Source: Aphrocallistes beatrix
Taxonomy: Eukaryota; Porifera; Hexactinellida; Sceptrulophora; Aphrocallistidae
Reading direction: 5' to 3'
DNA: 64,000 nucleotides
Assembly (NCBI GenBank): GCA_963281255.1
Contig: OY725492.1
Location: forward strand, 5,345,132 to 5,409,131
In this document: positions 29,941 through 40,100 of the stretch, one piece after another
How the letters are laid out: the number at the start of each line of letters is the position of its first letter
Position numbering within the stretch: the first letter of the stretch is position 1
Program-made: the position numbers and the translations under genes
Notes under the pieces: model-generated
The model's input: only the letters and a program-made list of their open reading frames with translations
What the model was told of the DNA's origin: nothing
Databases searched by the model: none

Positions 29941-31194
29941 ATATCACTTCGTGTCCTAATCAATTGATTGATATTCTAATTGGATTATAGAATAAGATGA
30001 AGTACAGTCTCTTTAAATCAGAGTCTAGCTTCGAACATTTGAGGGTTATCATATTATTAGTTAGGTAATTAGGGTGTGTAACGGTTCGAATAATCAAGCC
30101 ACGCAGGGCTTGTTTAAATATTGTAACCTTTGTTTATTCTTTGCCGTCTAAAAGCTTTTGAAGGTAAGATTTATGGGGAATCTACCCATTAAAGAGACAT
30201 TTAAAAATCTCAATGGGAACATTCTTTTAAAAAGATTCAAAACTGACCAATGAGATCGTAGAAACATGTAATTTGATTGGATTGAAGTTTGAAGAAAAGA
30301 ATCATAAATACTTCGAACAAGCCTTGGTTGTTTGGGCTGCGCGGAGTGTGGCCACTTTTAGTCAAGATAGGATTGTGGTTATGTTGTTACAAGCAGAATA
30401 TTCAAAGCGAAAATTCTACTAGACCAGTGTTTCTTAACCTTTTTAGACTTCCGCACCCCTTCAGCTTTCGAAATCAAATCTCGCATCCCTTTTTAATATA
30501 AATGTAGCGTCATTACGCTATTCAATAAAATGCATTGATTTACACATTATATGGTTTGGGCATGCCTAATTTCCAGGACGGGACGAGTCAAGATGCCTAA
30601 TCTCCGGGACAGAAAAGGTACCTAATCTCAGGGACGGGAGGGGTTAAGATGCCTAATTTCCCGGACGGATCCCGTCCTGGAAATCAAATTTTAATTCTCA
30701 TTGTACATAATTGTCACACGAAATATCTCTAATCGCCTCAATTAGAACATTCTGTATAACAGAAACTAATCAAGATGATTTCACTCAGTTAATACGATAA
30801 AGTTGTTTTGAATAAATTCTGACGACAAACTCCACAAAGCTCAAATGCGATCTCAAATAAAATAGAAGTACACGTTTTCAAAATATTTGGTGAACTTTCA
30901 ACCTTACTAAACTCAATCGAGTTCGGCCTTAAGTTATCTATAAAAACAAAAGCTTCAAAAGAGTCAAAACTTCTCTTTAAATATCTAAATATTTTCATTT
31001 GAATTTTTCATATTCGGCGAATGGACCTAGTAGAATGGCTCAGTTTTCAAATACTCGGAAGTGTCATAAATGAGCTAGACTGTAAAGGAAATATCCAATT
31101 GTGCTATAAGGCTAGAGTTCCAAAGGCAGAGAAAGTGGCTAATAATAAAAAAATGCTTAATTAGTTATAGAATAGCACAATAAATGAAGTACAC
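29941..31194. other. Intergenic between NHL copies 4 and 5
   Basis: Contains a degenerate tandem repeat (30555-30680) and AT-rich DNA resembling other NHL flanks. A CAGTGTTTCTTAACC sequence near 30424 looks like one hAT end, but I found no partner. No gene is supported. Confidence 0.5.
30555..30680. repeat. Tandem repeat with ATGCCTAAT...GGGACGGGA units
   Basis: About four degenerate units: GCCTAATTTCCAGGACGGGA, GCCTAATCTCCGGGACAGA, ACCTAATCTCAGGGACGGG and GCCTAATTTCCCGGACGG. Confidence 0.7.
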
Positions 31195-32097
31195 CTAGTC
31201 ACTAGAATATATTTGAAGACAGTAGTTTGAATTCCAGGATACAATAATTAATTTTAAACTGTTAGTGAGAACTATTCCTTGTGGACGAGAAAACATTCCC
31301 GCTTCATTACCGTGTTTCCCTAAAGTGTGGAGGAGTGTTCCTTCTTTTGAGAATATTTTGATCTGATGACTCAAAAAATCACTGAGAACTAAATTCCTAT
31401 CAGCATCCAGACAAAAGCATGCAGTAGTCATTACCTGCATTCCAATACTACGGCCACGTGTAATTAGGGATCTCATTAAATCTCCGGAGTGAGAAAATAC
31501 GTAAACACATGGAGAGGTTTGGCAGAGAACAAACACTTCTTCTGGTGTCAATTTAACGTCACAAGGCTTTCTCAAGGAGTGGTGTGAGATGTGTCGCTGG
31601 TAGTGGAGGTCGCTATCCAGGATTTGGAGTCGATCGTTGTTGCGATCAGTGACGAAGAGATCTCCGTTGGTCGATACAGTCAGTTGGCAAGGCTGATCAA
31701 ACTGTCCATTACCAGATCCTTTGCTCCCTTTCCTAGCGATAAGACGGAAGTCTGCTTCCACCTTGAAATGGAATACAGAGTGTGCTTCCATGTCAGAAAT
31801 ATATACATTGTCTCTATGGACGGCTATACCACATGGACACTTCATGTCTGGATGTGAGAACTTGTTTAGAAACTCTCCTGTCTCTGAGAAGATCGACACA
31901 CGAGCGAAGTTGCCTGTATATCCTTCAGTAACATAGATTTGGTTGGTATTGGTGTCTATTGTGAGACCATGAGAAAACCAGAGTTCTCCTGGGTTTTGCC
32001 CAAACTTGACACAAGCAATCAGGTGATCGAAGGAATAGTCATTGTGTGTCTCTTCGGGATCTACGGCTTTTGGGAAGTCGGGAAATCGATCTGCCAT
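31195..32097 (-). CDS. NHL-repeat protein, array copy 5
   Basis: Intronless, 300 residues, ATG at 32097 (MADRFPDFPKAVDPEETH). The open frame extends 5' only to a TTG, so the ATG is preferred. Blades: FSHGLTIDTNTNQIYVTEG, CPCGIAVHRDNVYISD, FDQPCQLTVSTNGDLFVTDR, and the tail PQGIVLTNSLKLIIVS. It ends LQIYSSD, the alternative tail also seen in copies 7, 11 and 14; the others end with Cys or Phe. No signal peptide or membrane segment. Probably a soluble six-bladed propeller of unknown partner. Confidence 0.88.
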   Translation of the reverse strand: MADRFPDFPKAVDPEETHNDYSFDHLIACVKFGQNPGELWFSHGLTIDTNTNQIYVTEGYTGNFARVSIFSETGEFLNKFSHPDMKCPCGIAVHRDNVYISDMEAHSVFHFKVEADFRLIARKGSKGSGNGQFDQPCQLTVSTNGDLFVTDRNNDRLQILDSDLHYQRHISHHSLRKPCDVKLTPEEVFVLCQTSPCVYVFSHSGDLMRSLITRGRSIGMQVMTTACFCLDADRNLVLSDFLSHQIKIFSKEGTLLHTLGKHGNEAGMFSRPQGIVLTNSLKLIIVSWNSNYCLQIYSSD

Positions 32098-32183
32098 TCC
32101 GATACTATAAATATAGCTCAATCTATTGCTAGTAAGAAAGGAGAGTGATTAGTTGGATAAATACTAGAGATTGTGTCTCGTGT

Positions 32184-32193
32184 CTATTTATAG
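32184..32193 (-). promoter_or_regulatory. TATA box of NHL copy 5
   Basis: CTATAAATAG on the minus strand, 87 bp before the ATG; leader GACACGAGACACAATC follows. Confidence 0.7.
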
Positions 32194-32334
32194 GAGAGCA
32201 TATCAATTCATGTTCTAATAGCGTGAATCGAAAGTTTGATGATATAATTAGATTATAAGATGAAGTGCAGTCTCTTTGAAACGGAGTCTAGCTGTAACAT
32301 TTGATGGTTGAACCTGTTTTTGCCGTTTGGACAA

Positions 32335-32790
32335 AAAAAGTTGTGTCACTCAACAGAATTGTATATGTACCACATTTAAAGCAAGTATAGATAGGTACAG
32401 TTATAGCAATGTGAGAAAGATATATGCATAAGAGATAAACCAGGAATTAGAGATATACTTCCAGACAAGCATACTTCAGTTGCTTGCGTTGCGCAGCTAG
32501 CGAACACTTCTTGCCCACAGAAGTTGCTTTCCTGCGCCGGGCGCATTTGCTAGTTCAACAACGATAGCCGCCCATTCAAGATAATTACAAACATAACGAA
32601 TATGCAATGGTGAGATATATATTTCAATGATAGCATGCAAGGTTTGCTTGCTTGCGGACACACAGTGTCCGCAGAGTTGCCTTAGAATTTACTTCATATG
32701 AAGTCAACTAATCCAGAATGTAAAGCCCATTCGAATCCACAAAGTTCACATTAACAAATATTATTATATCTTAACAACTCGTCAGATTAG
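32335..32790. repeat. Uninterrupted copy of the repeat that holds the LTR element at 19.7 kb
   Basis: The junction GAATTTACTTCATATGAAG near 32690 is the empty version of the LTR target site. The copy otherwise follows the 19377-19722 plus 22528-22640 sequence closely. Confidence 0.8.
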
Positions 32791-33245
32791 CCAAGGTGTT
32801 TGCAGTGTGATTTGATTTTAGTGTTGGGTCACCACCACTTCTGGAATAACAAGATAAACTCCTGTTGAATTCCCATAAAGCTTTATCACCTCAAAAAAAC
32901 TCCAATGAATGACTCAACCAATTTCAGGCCAGAATGTAATAACAACAACAATGAAAGTGTATTATATGTTATGATTAATCAATTTGATGACAAAATAACT
33001 TTTAAAAATCAAATTATAGACTCAAAATAGCTGTATTCAATCATTCAAGTGATTCTGGAGAAGTACAACTCAGCAAGGCATTATACAGCCCTCCTATCTA
33101 ATATTAAGGGCTGGACGGAGCAATGATTATTCTCAATAGGAAGATTTCATAATAATTAATTAAACAAGCTCGGATCAATGCAATCCTAGATTAAAAATAA
33201 AAACAGAAGTCAAGTTCATAATACAATTAAAACCAGCAAACAGAA
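32791..33245. other. AT-rich intergenic flank of NHL copy 6
   Basis: Contains AATCAATT and ATAACTTTTAA-rich DNA shared with 53.1-53.3 kb and 62.9-63.0 kb. No gene or promoter is seen. Confidence 0.5.
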
Positions 33246-34160
33246 TTAACACCTTGAACCAGAAAATATTTGGAGACAGCAGTTCATACTCCTAGACACA
33301 ATGACTAATTTCAGATTGTTAATGAGAGCTATTCCCTTTGGAGAGTTGAACATTCCTGCATCATGGCCATATTCACCTAAAGTGTGGAGGAGTGTTCCTT
33401 CTTTTGAAAATATTTTGATCTGATGACCCATAAAATCACTGAGAAATAAATCCCTATCAGTATTTAGACAAAAGAATGAAAGGAAACTAACGTGCATTCC
33501 AATACTATCACGTGTAACTAGGGATCGAATTAGGTCTCCTGTGTAAGAAAAAACTTTAACGCAAGGAGATGATTGGCATAGAATGTAAACTTCGTCTGGT
33601 GTCAGTTTAATGTCAAAGGGGCCCACCAAGGAGTGGTGTGAGATGTGTCGCAGGTAGTGGAGGTCGCTACCCAGGATTTGGACTCGATTATTGTCACGAT
33701 CAGTGACGAGGACATCTCCGTTGGTAGAGACAGCGAGTTGTCTAGGCATATCGAACTGTCCAATACCAGACCCTCTACCCCCAAGCCTAACGACGAGACG
33801 GAAGTCTCCTTCCGCTTTGAAATGGAATACGGAATGTTGTACTATATCCGTAATATACACTTTGTCTCTATGAATCGCGATACCCCATGGATACTTCATG
33901 TATAGATGTGAAAACGTGTTTAGGAACTCTCCCGCCTCTGAGAAGATCGATACACGAGTAGTGTTGTTTGGATGTCCTTCAATAAAATACAATCCTTCTG
34001 CGACATAAATTTGGTTGTTACTGGAGTCTATTGCGACAGCTAGAGGATACCAGAGTTCTCCTGGTGCTTGTCTACGCTTGGTACAAGCAATCAAACGATC
34101 GAAGGGATGGTTTACGAGTGTCTCTGCTGAGTCTAGAATGTGGGGAAATAGATCTACCAT
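33246..34160 (-). CDS. NHL-repeat protein, array copy 6
   Basis: Intronless, 304 residues, ATG at 34160 (MVDLFPHILDSAETLVNH). The N-terminus is shorter and more hydrophobic than the MADRFPD type and is shared in part with copies 9 and 10. Blades: YPLAVAIDSSNNQIYVAEG, YPWGIAIHRDKVYITD, FDMPRQLAVSTNGDVLVTDR and PKGIALINNLKLVIVS. Ends LQIFSGSRC. Contains a 10-residue insert after YVAEG (LYFIEGHPNN), as copies 9, 10 and 11 do. Confidence 0.87.
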   Translation of the reverse strand: MVDLFPHILDSAETLVNHPFDRLIACTKRRQAPGELWYPLAVAIDSSNNQIYVAEGLYFIEGHPNNTTRVSIFSEAGEFLNTFSHLYMKYPWGIAIHRDKVYITDIVQHSVFHFKAEGDFRLVVRLGGRGSGIGQFDMPRQLAVSTNGDVLVTDRDNNRVQILGSDLHYLRHISHHSLVGPFDIKLTPDEVYILCQSSPCVKVFSYTGDLIRSLVTRDSIGMHVSFLSFFCLNTDRDLFLSDFMGHQIKIFSKEGTLLHTLGEYGHDAGMFNSPKGIALINNLKLVIVSRSMNCCLQIFSGSRC

Positions 34161-34246
34161 CCTGATACTATAAATATAGCTCAAATGATTTCTAGAAAGA
34201 AAGGAGAGTGGTTAGTTGGATAAATGCTAGAGATTGTGTCTCGTGT

Positions 34247-34256
34247 CTATTTATAG
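34247..34256 (-). promoter_or_regulatory. TATA box of NHL copy 6
   Basis: CTATAAATAG on the minus strand, 87 bp before the ATG, with the conserved leader. Only about 70 bp separate it from the end of NHL remnant 7. Confidence 0.7.
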
Positions 34257-34328
34257 GAGAGCATATCCATTCATGTCCTAATATTAATTTGCATAACATA
34301 AGCATATAATAAACTAAAGAACTAACTC

Positions 34329-35055
34329 CTAGTCACTAGAATATATTTGAAGACTGGAGTTCTTATTCCTAGACACAACAGCTAATTTTATATTGTTAGT
34401 GAGAGTTAGTCCTTTTGGATAATAAAACATTCCCACTCTAGTCCTTCTCTTCCAAAGGTGTGGAGTCTCCCTTCTTTTGAGAATATTTAGTTTTGATGAT
34501 TCCAGTAATCACTGCAAAGAAAATTACTATTAGCATCTAGTCCAAAGAATGAATGAATATCCTGCATTCTAATACCACAACGTGTAATTAGGGATCGTAT
34601 CAATTCTCCGGTATAAGAGAACACTTTAACGCTGGGAGAAGTTTGGTATAGCACAAACACTTCGTTTGGTATCAGCTTAATGTCAATGGGTTGTACTATG
34701 GAGTGGCATGAGATGTGTCGCTTGTAGTGGAGTTTACCATCCAAAATTTGGACTCGATCATTTCCGCGATCAGGAACAAAGGCATCTCTATCGGTAGAGA
34801 CAGGAAGTTGTCTAGGTTCACCAAACTGTCCAATATCAGACCCTCTGTACCTATTACAGAGACGGAAGTCTGTTCCTATTTTGAAATTGAGTACAGTGTG
34901 CTATCATGTCTGTCACATACACATTGTCCTCATAGATCGCTATGCCCCATGGCCAAAACAAACGTGGATGTGAGAATGTATTTAGGAACTCTCCCGTCTC
35001 TGAAATTGACAACGTGCGATGCAGTTTGGATATTCTTCTGCGATATAAATTTGGT
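34329..35055 (-). pseudogene. NHL-repeat gene remnant 7
   Basis: The 5' third is missing; homology begins near 35055 and ends at the family stop at 34329 (tail LQIYSSD). Several frameshifts separate segments such as ETGEFLNT-type sequence, LDGKLHYKRHISCHS, PIDIKLIPNEVFVLYQTSP and LTNNIKLAVVSR. No promoter copy lies upstream. Confidence 0.8.
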
Positions 35056-35149
35056 TTGTATGCGAAATTGTGAAAGAAAAATCCAATAGTGTATGGCTAG
35101 TGTCCCAAGAGTAGATAAAATAATTTATAAGAAAGATATATACCAATAA

Positions 35150-35262
35150 AAAGCCCCTCACAGACGGGCTAGAAGTGTGCTACCACATTCCTTGGATGAT
35201 GACACAATAAATGTTATCCAAGGAATTTAGAAGCTCACTTCTAGCCCGTCTGTGAGGGACTT
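35150..35262. repeat. Hairpin, about 113 nt
   Basis: Outer arms of about 25 bp (CCCTCACAGACGGGCTAGAA and its complement) with one mismatch, plus an inner pair TTCCTTGGAT / ATCCAAGGAA. It could be a MITE or a structured RNA precursor. Confidence 0.75.
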
Positions 35263-35735
35263 TTCTTACATCAATTAAAGTTTGTAGGATTAAAATTGTG
35301 GATATAAATTTTTGGCTGTGTCATCATGATGACGTCAGCATAATTAATTAGCATAGTTTTGTATAGTCATCTACACTGAACACTTTATACAACATATGTA
35401 TATTTCTATTTCTTATCATTTAACTCTATTAGTCATTCATAATTATTGCTGTGTCATCATGATGACGTACGCATAATTAATTAAGATAATTTAAGATAAT
35501 GGTATTTATCATAAAAATTAGGCGATGATGACGCGACAAATTCTTTAACTACAAATTTTAATAAGATAATAACAAGATAAGCTCCAGTTTTGGTTCCATA
35601 AACATTAACACGTCTGTTTAACAGAAAGCAGTAAACAAGATTTTACTCAATTTAATAAGATAAAGTTGTTTTGACAAAATTCTGACTACAAACTCCACGC
35701 AAGTACAAAACGCAATCTCAATTAAAATGGAAGCA

Positions 35736-35894
35736 CAGTTGACTCCGCTTAATAGGCTCATATCGGTCAAAGGACATTTTGGCCCGATTAAGCGGAGAAC
35801 ATTATTGACCGAAAATATTAGCTTCTACGGGTGCGAGCTATTCCGGTTCAACCAAATGACTCCATTGAACAGTGACCTTATTAAGCGAAGTCGA
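35736..35894. mobile_element. Pogo-type MITE copy
   Basis: Left end CAGTTGACTCCGCTTAATAG and right end TTATTAAGCGAAGTCGA; interior shares GATTAAGCGGAGAAC with the other copies. Confidence 0.65.
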
Positions 35895-36102
35895 AAGTAT
35901 TTACATTATTTGGTGAACCTGCAACTTGACTAGATTCAAATTTGTTGTCATAAGCTCTCTACAACAGCATCAGCTTCAGCAGTCAAAACTTCCCAAATAA
36001 AAGGTCAAAAATTAGTAATACAAACTCGGCTCAATACGAATCATAGATAAATAAAAAAAAACAGAAGCTAAGTCCATAATAGAAGTAAACACACAAACAT
36101 AA

Positions 36103-37011
36103 CTAACACCTAGAACTAGAAAATATTTGGAGACAACAAGTCTTACTTCTAGACACAACAACTAATTTTAGATTGTTAATGAGAGCTATTCCTTGTGGAA
36201 GAGAAAGCAATCCTGCACCATGGCCATATTTCCCTAAAGTGTGGCGGAGAGTTCCTTCTTTTGAGAACATTTTGATCTGATGACCCATTTCATCACTGAG
36301 AAGTAAATTACCATCAGCATCCAGACAAAGGAATGAAGGACCAACCCTTTCTCCAATACTACCACTACCCGTAATTAGAGAACGAATCAGATCTCCTGTG
36401 TAAGAAAAAACCTTAACGCAGGGAGAGGTTGGGCAGAGAACAAATACTTCGTTTGGTGTAAGTTTAATGTCAGAGGGATGTGTCATGGAGTGGTGTGAGA
36501 TGTGGCGCTGGTAACGGAGGTCGCCATCTAGGATTTGGACCCGATTGTTGTTACGATCAGCGACGAAAACATCTCCGTCGGTAGAGACAGTGAGATTTTG
36601 TAGACAATTGAACTGTTCAGCCCCAAGCATTCTAACGAGAGGGAAGTCTGTTTCGATTTTGAAATGGAATATGAAGTCTAGTAGAGAGTCTGTCACATAC
36701 ACATTGTCTCCATGGATCGCTATACCGTATGGCCACTTCATGTGTGGATGTGAGAACGTGGTTAGGAACTCTCCTGTCTCTGAGAAGATTGACACACGAG
36801 AGATGTTGTATGGATTTATTTGCGTTGAATAAGCTCCTTCAGTGACATAAATTTGGTTGTTATTGGAGTCTATTGCGACAGCATGAGGATACCAGAGTTC
36901 TCCTGGTACTCGTCCATACTTGACACAAGCGATCAGGTGATCGAAGGAATAGTTAAATTGGGTCTCCATTGGGTATACGGTTTGTGGAGTATTGGGAAAT
37001 CGAACTGCCAT
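36103..37011 (-). CDS. NHL-repeat protein, array copy 8
   Basis: Intronless, 302 residues, ATG at 37011 (MAVRFPNTPQTVYPMETQ). Close to copies 2 and 12: SVSTD-type blade LTVSTDGDVFVADRNNNRV, SHHSMTHPSDIKLTPNEVFV and LCPTSPCVKVF. It lacks the usual RGSGIGQF segment, having MLGAEQFNCLQN instead, a loss of about six residues in a blade connection. Ends LQIFSSSRC. Immediately downstream of Rac-like E on the same strand, about 0.9 kb away. Confidence 0.87.
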   Translation of the reverse strand: MAVRFPNTPQTVYPMETQFNYSFDHLIACVKYGRVPGELWYPHAVAIDSNNNQIYVTEGAYSTQINPYNISRVSIFSETGEFLTTFSHPHMKWPYGIAIHGDNVYVTDSLLDFIFHFKIETDFPLVRMLGAEQFNCLQNLTVSTDGDVFVADRNNNRVQILDGDLRYQRHISHHSMTHPSDIKLTPNEVFVLCPTSPCVKVFSYTGDLIRSLITGSGSIGERVGPSFLCLDADGNLLLSDEMGHQIKMFSKEGTLRHTLGKYGHGAGLLSLPQGIALINNLKLVVVSRSKTCCLQIFSSSRC

Positions 37012-37097
37012 TCTAAGACTATAAATATAACTCAATCTATTGGTAGTAAGAAAGGAGAGTAGTTAGTTGGATACATGATAGAGATAGTGCCTCGTGT

Positions 37098-37107
37098 CTA
37101 TTTATAG
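37098..37107 (-). promoter_or_regulatory. TATA box of NHL copy 8
   Basis: CTATAAATAG on the minus strand, 87 bp before the ATG; leader GACACGAGGCACTATC. Confidence 0.7.
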
Positions 37108-37937
37108 GAGAGCATATCGCTTCATCTACTAACATCATTAATCAATTGACTGATACTCCAACTACGTAGATTACAATAAGATGAAGTGCAGTCTCCGGGC
37201 GCTTTGTGTCTGCCAGAGGCATTCTTTGGGCGCAAGGTTTACACTGATTAAATATAAGGTAGATAACATATCTTAATACGATTGTTTACTGTTATGATCG
37301 ATCTCAAATCACAAAATTTTTCTATTTTTGATGCGTAATGATGTCTTCATAATCGAATGATGAATTATCAATTTTTGATGATAGTCGAAACCTGTGTGAA
37401 GAATATTTGAAACCAACTTTTTCAAGTTTTTGTGAGTACTTTAGCATTCAAAATGAGTGACATTCCTTCCGCAGCTACTAAACGTCAGAACTAAAGCTCC
37501 TGGCCCAGATGATTCGTCCTCTTGCGCAGACGAGAAGCCCAACCAACCCAAATTACATTCTTTACTTTGTTTGGCACCACTGGCCGCCGTTTCTTAGAAA
37601 TGTGCTGAAATGTATTCCAAGAATATATAAATATGGTGTAAAAGTAACCATATCCGTTGTGATCATTTGATTAGTTATCATATGATTGCGCAGTAGGGTA
37701 TATCTGAGACAAATTTAGCGATTTTCTGAGGCGGTTTAAGGGCACTTCTAAGCGTTGGTATTATAAATGAGCTGTGGTTCGCTCGATTCGCTCCTGAGGA
37801 AAAAGCTGTTGTCGCAGTAGTATGTCCACTGTATAGAATTGTATCAACCGAGAATTCTTGAATAGATTTAACAATCCATCATTTCATCACTAATCCCAGT
37901 ACTGCATATAAATACAAATTTACAAGCATCAGTTCTG
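37108..37937. repeat. Spacer between NHL copy 8 and Rac-like E
   Basis: The first part (GTCTGCCAGAGGCATTCTTT, ACACTGATTAAATATAAGG) matches the NHL copy 2 spacer. 37590-37790 resembles one arm of the large foldback at 41.6 kb (AGAATATATAAATATGGT, TTTAGCGATTTTCTGAGGC). No gene is supported. Confidence 0.6.
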
Positions 37938-39005
37938 TTAAATGGGACTACAGAACTTCTTGCCGCTACCCGCATCCTTCCTCAGCTGTAGCACAGCTCT
38001 TATCGCCTCATCGAACACTGTCTTCAGTCCTTTCTGAGTGAGCGCAGAGCATTCGAGGTACTTCACAGCTCTCACCTCCTTCATCATGCTGTGTCCCTGT
38101 GCGTACGAGATAGGCGCTAACTCCTCTTCCCTCAGCCTCTGCACTGTCTCTGCATCATCTCTCAGGTCCAGCTTGGTCCCCACTAGGATGATGGGGGTGT
38201 TAGGACAATGGTGCGACACCTCTGGATACCACTACACAGTAAATGTTGGTTAGGTTCAAATTCCTAATCACTATATTGAAATCTAGAGAAGCTATGGGGC
38301 ATTTAGCATCTTATATACTTCGCTGAACAATTCTAGAGACTTATAAAAGTCCTTAAATAATTTGTCCTAAGGATTACCATTGAATTCCTAGGGAAAGCAT
38401 TGCAATACCTTCTGCTGTGGGAATTGCCGTACTGGCGTAGTTACTCCATACTTGCCAACTGCCCGCTTTCGGATACATTTATATCCGTGATAAAGTTTCA
38501 AAAGTAGAATTGTCCGCTTTTCATTGGATAGGATAAATACGCAGATATTTGTCTTGATAAGTTTCTCATTGTTAGCTAAAATACTACTCATGTCACACTT
38601 TCTCCTTGCAGAGTTGGTTTGTATGTAATGCTATCTTTATCATGTTACTAACCATGTCTCGCACATTCTCAAAAGAGTCCGTGTAGACGAGGGAAAAGCA
38701 GATCAGGAACACGTCTGTCTGTGGGTAGGAAAGAGGCCGCAATCTGTCGTAATCTTCTTGCCCCGCAGTGTCCCAGAGTCCGAGGTTTACTGGCCGTCCG
38801 TCAACCATGACATTTGGTATGTAGTTGTCGAATACAGTTGGAATGTATTCGCCCGGGAACGCATTTGTGGTGTAGCTTATCAGGAGAGATGTCTTCCCGA
38901 CCGCTCTGGAGGAATGGAATGCAATAAAATGTTTGATTCATCTTTTGTAAAATTGAATACAAATACTCACCCATCCCCTACAACAACACATTTGATCGAC
39001 TGCAT
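37938..39005 (-). CDS. Rac-like GTPase E, all canonical residues kept
   Basis: Exons 38971-39005, 38653-38905 and 37938-38231 join in phase for 193 residues. This copy keeps P-loop GDGAVGKTS, switch I IPTVFDNY with the key threonine, switch [15 protein letters not shown] with the catalytic glutamine, [10 protein letters not shown] for guanine binding, and [10 protein letters not shown]. The C-terminus KKFCSPI is a CAAX box, with proline at the third position, and a short basic stretch precedes it, so membrane anchoring by prenylation is expected. It is the one copy in the array most likely to work as a normal Rac. A TATATAT element lies about 50 bp upstream (39048-39058). Confidence 0.9.
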
Positions 39006-40100
39006 TTTGGTTAGTACTTGACTGGATTACATATCGACTCCAGAATCCATTATATATACTCCACTTGTCTGAGATAAATATAGATCCGAATTCGAATTTT
39101 AAAATAAATTACGCCTTAATATCTTAATAAGAAATCTGACCTTCATGAACATTCTTTAAACAATATCGTCAGCAATAAGAATTTTTTAAGTTAAATAGGA
39201 TACTACGAGTGATATTAGCTCTCGTGGTTAGTGATTGATTACGGGTGATCTTCATTTTTGTTGAGTAAACTTCACTAACTTCTTTATATTGTATATCTGG
39301 TTCTTAATCTGTCATCAGATCCCTCCTTGACACTCTTGAATCTTTATAAATCCAGCCCTAAATAGCAGAAATTGCAATATTTGAAGTCAACATTCGGTCG
39401 GCGCAGAATGGTCCCAGCTAGTGTTGATACATAGCACAGTCATCAACTACTTTAAAATAGAACACATGTTATGCTATGAAGTTTTGCTATTTGAGAATAA
39501 ATGAATTCTCTTCTCTCTTGTATTCAGACACCTGTGACATCAAACACTAACACAAGTGTTAATAACACTCCTGTAGTGTCTTAATTAACTCAAAGATTGT
39601 CATTGGTGCACTGGATTGTTTGGAGAATGTGCTTAAGGGTCAGATTTCTTATCAATATAAGACTAATTATTTCAGGAATGGATAAGCTCTGTAGTGAAGT
39701 TCTCTGTACCAGCCTCGTACATACACAAACTCATAACTTTAAATAATAATCTTAAAACCTATCAACAGATAAACTGAACAGCTATTCGTGTGCAATCAAT
39801 ACAAATTCACAAAACGATTCCAAACCAAACGAATCTAAACCCAAATAACAAACATTTCAAGAATTTCGCAACAAAAGAAACACAAATATAAACCAACAAT
39901 TCCATTCTGAATCGAGTTAGTTAGTTCATTTCATTTTAGATAATTCCCGTCATTTACCAGCATACTAGATTCCAGCGGTAGCTGTATTCTATAGGAAGAT
40001 TTCATAATGATTAAATAAACAAACTCAGTTCAATACAATCCTAGATAAAAAATAAAAACAAAAGCCAAGTTCATAATAAAAGCAAAACCAACAAACAGAA
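39006..40100. other. Intergenic; Rac flank block and NHL 3' flank
   Basis: 39.5-39.8 kb repeats the Rac 5' flank of 15.4 and 25.9 kb (GGATAAGCTCTGTAGTGAAG, CAGCCTCGTACATACACAAA). No gene is supported. Confidence 0.6.

Larger units (their letters stand above)
35100..36102. other. Intergenic between NHL remnant 7 and copy 8
   Basis: Holds a long hairpin (35150-35262), an AT-rich stretch with two GTGTCATCATGATGACGT copies (35320 and 35450) and a pogo-type MITE (35736-35894). No gene is supported. Confidence 0.55.

Noticed and set aside
30424..30500. hAT insertion beginning CAGTGTTTCTTAACC
   Set aside because: Only one end was found and no target duplication, so it is left out as an element.
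31195..32121. A longer NHL N-terminus (MSYIYSIRMA...) starting 24 nt upstream of the ATG
   Set aside because: The upstream codon is TTG, not ATG, and the extra residues come from the conserved leader motif CTATATTTATAG. The ATG of MADRFPD-type starts fits every copy.
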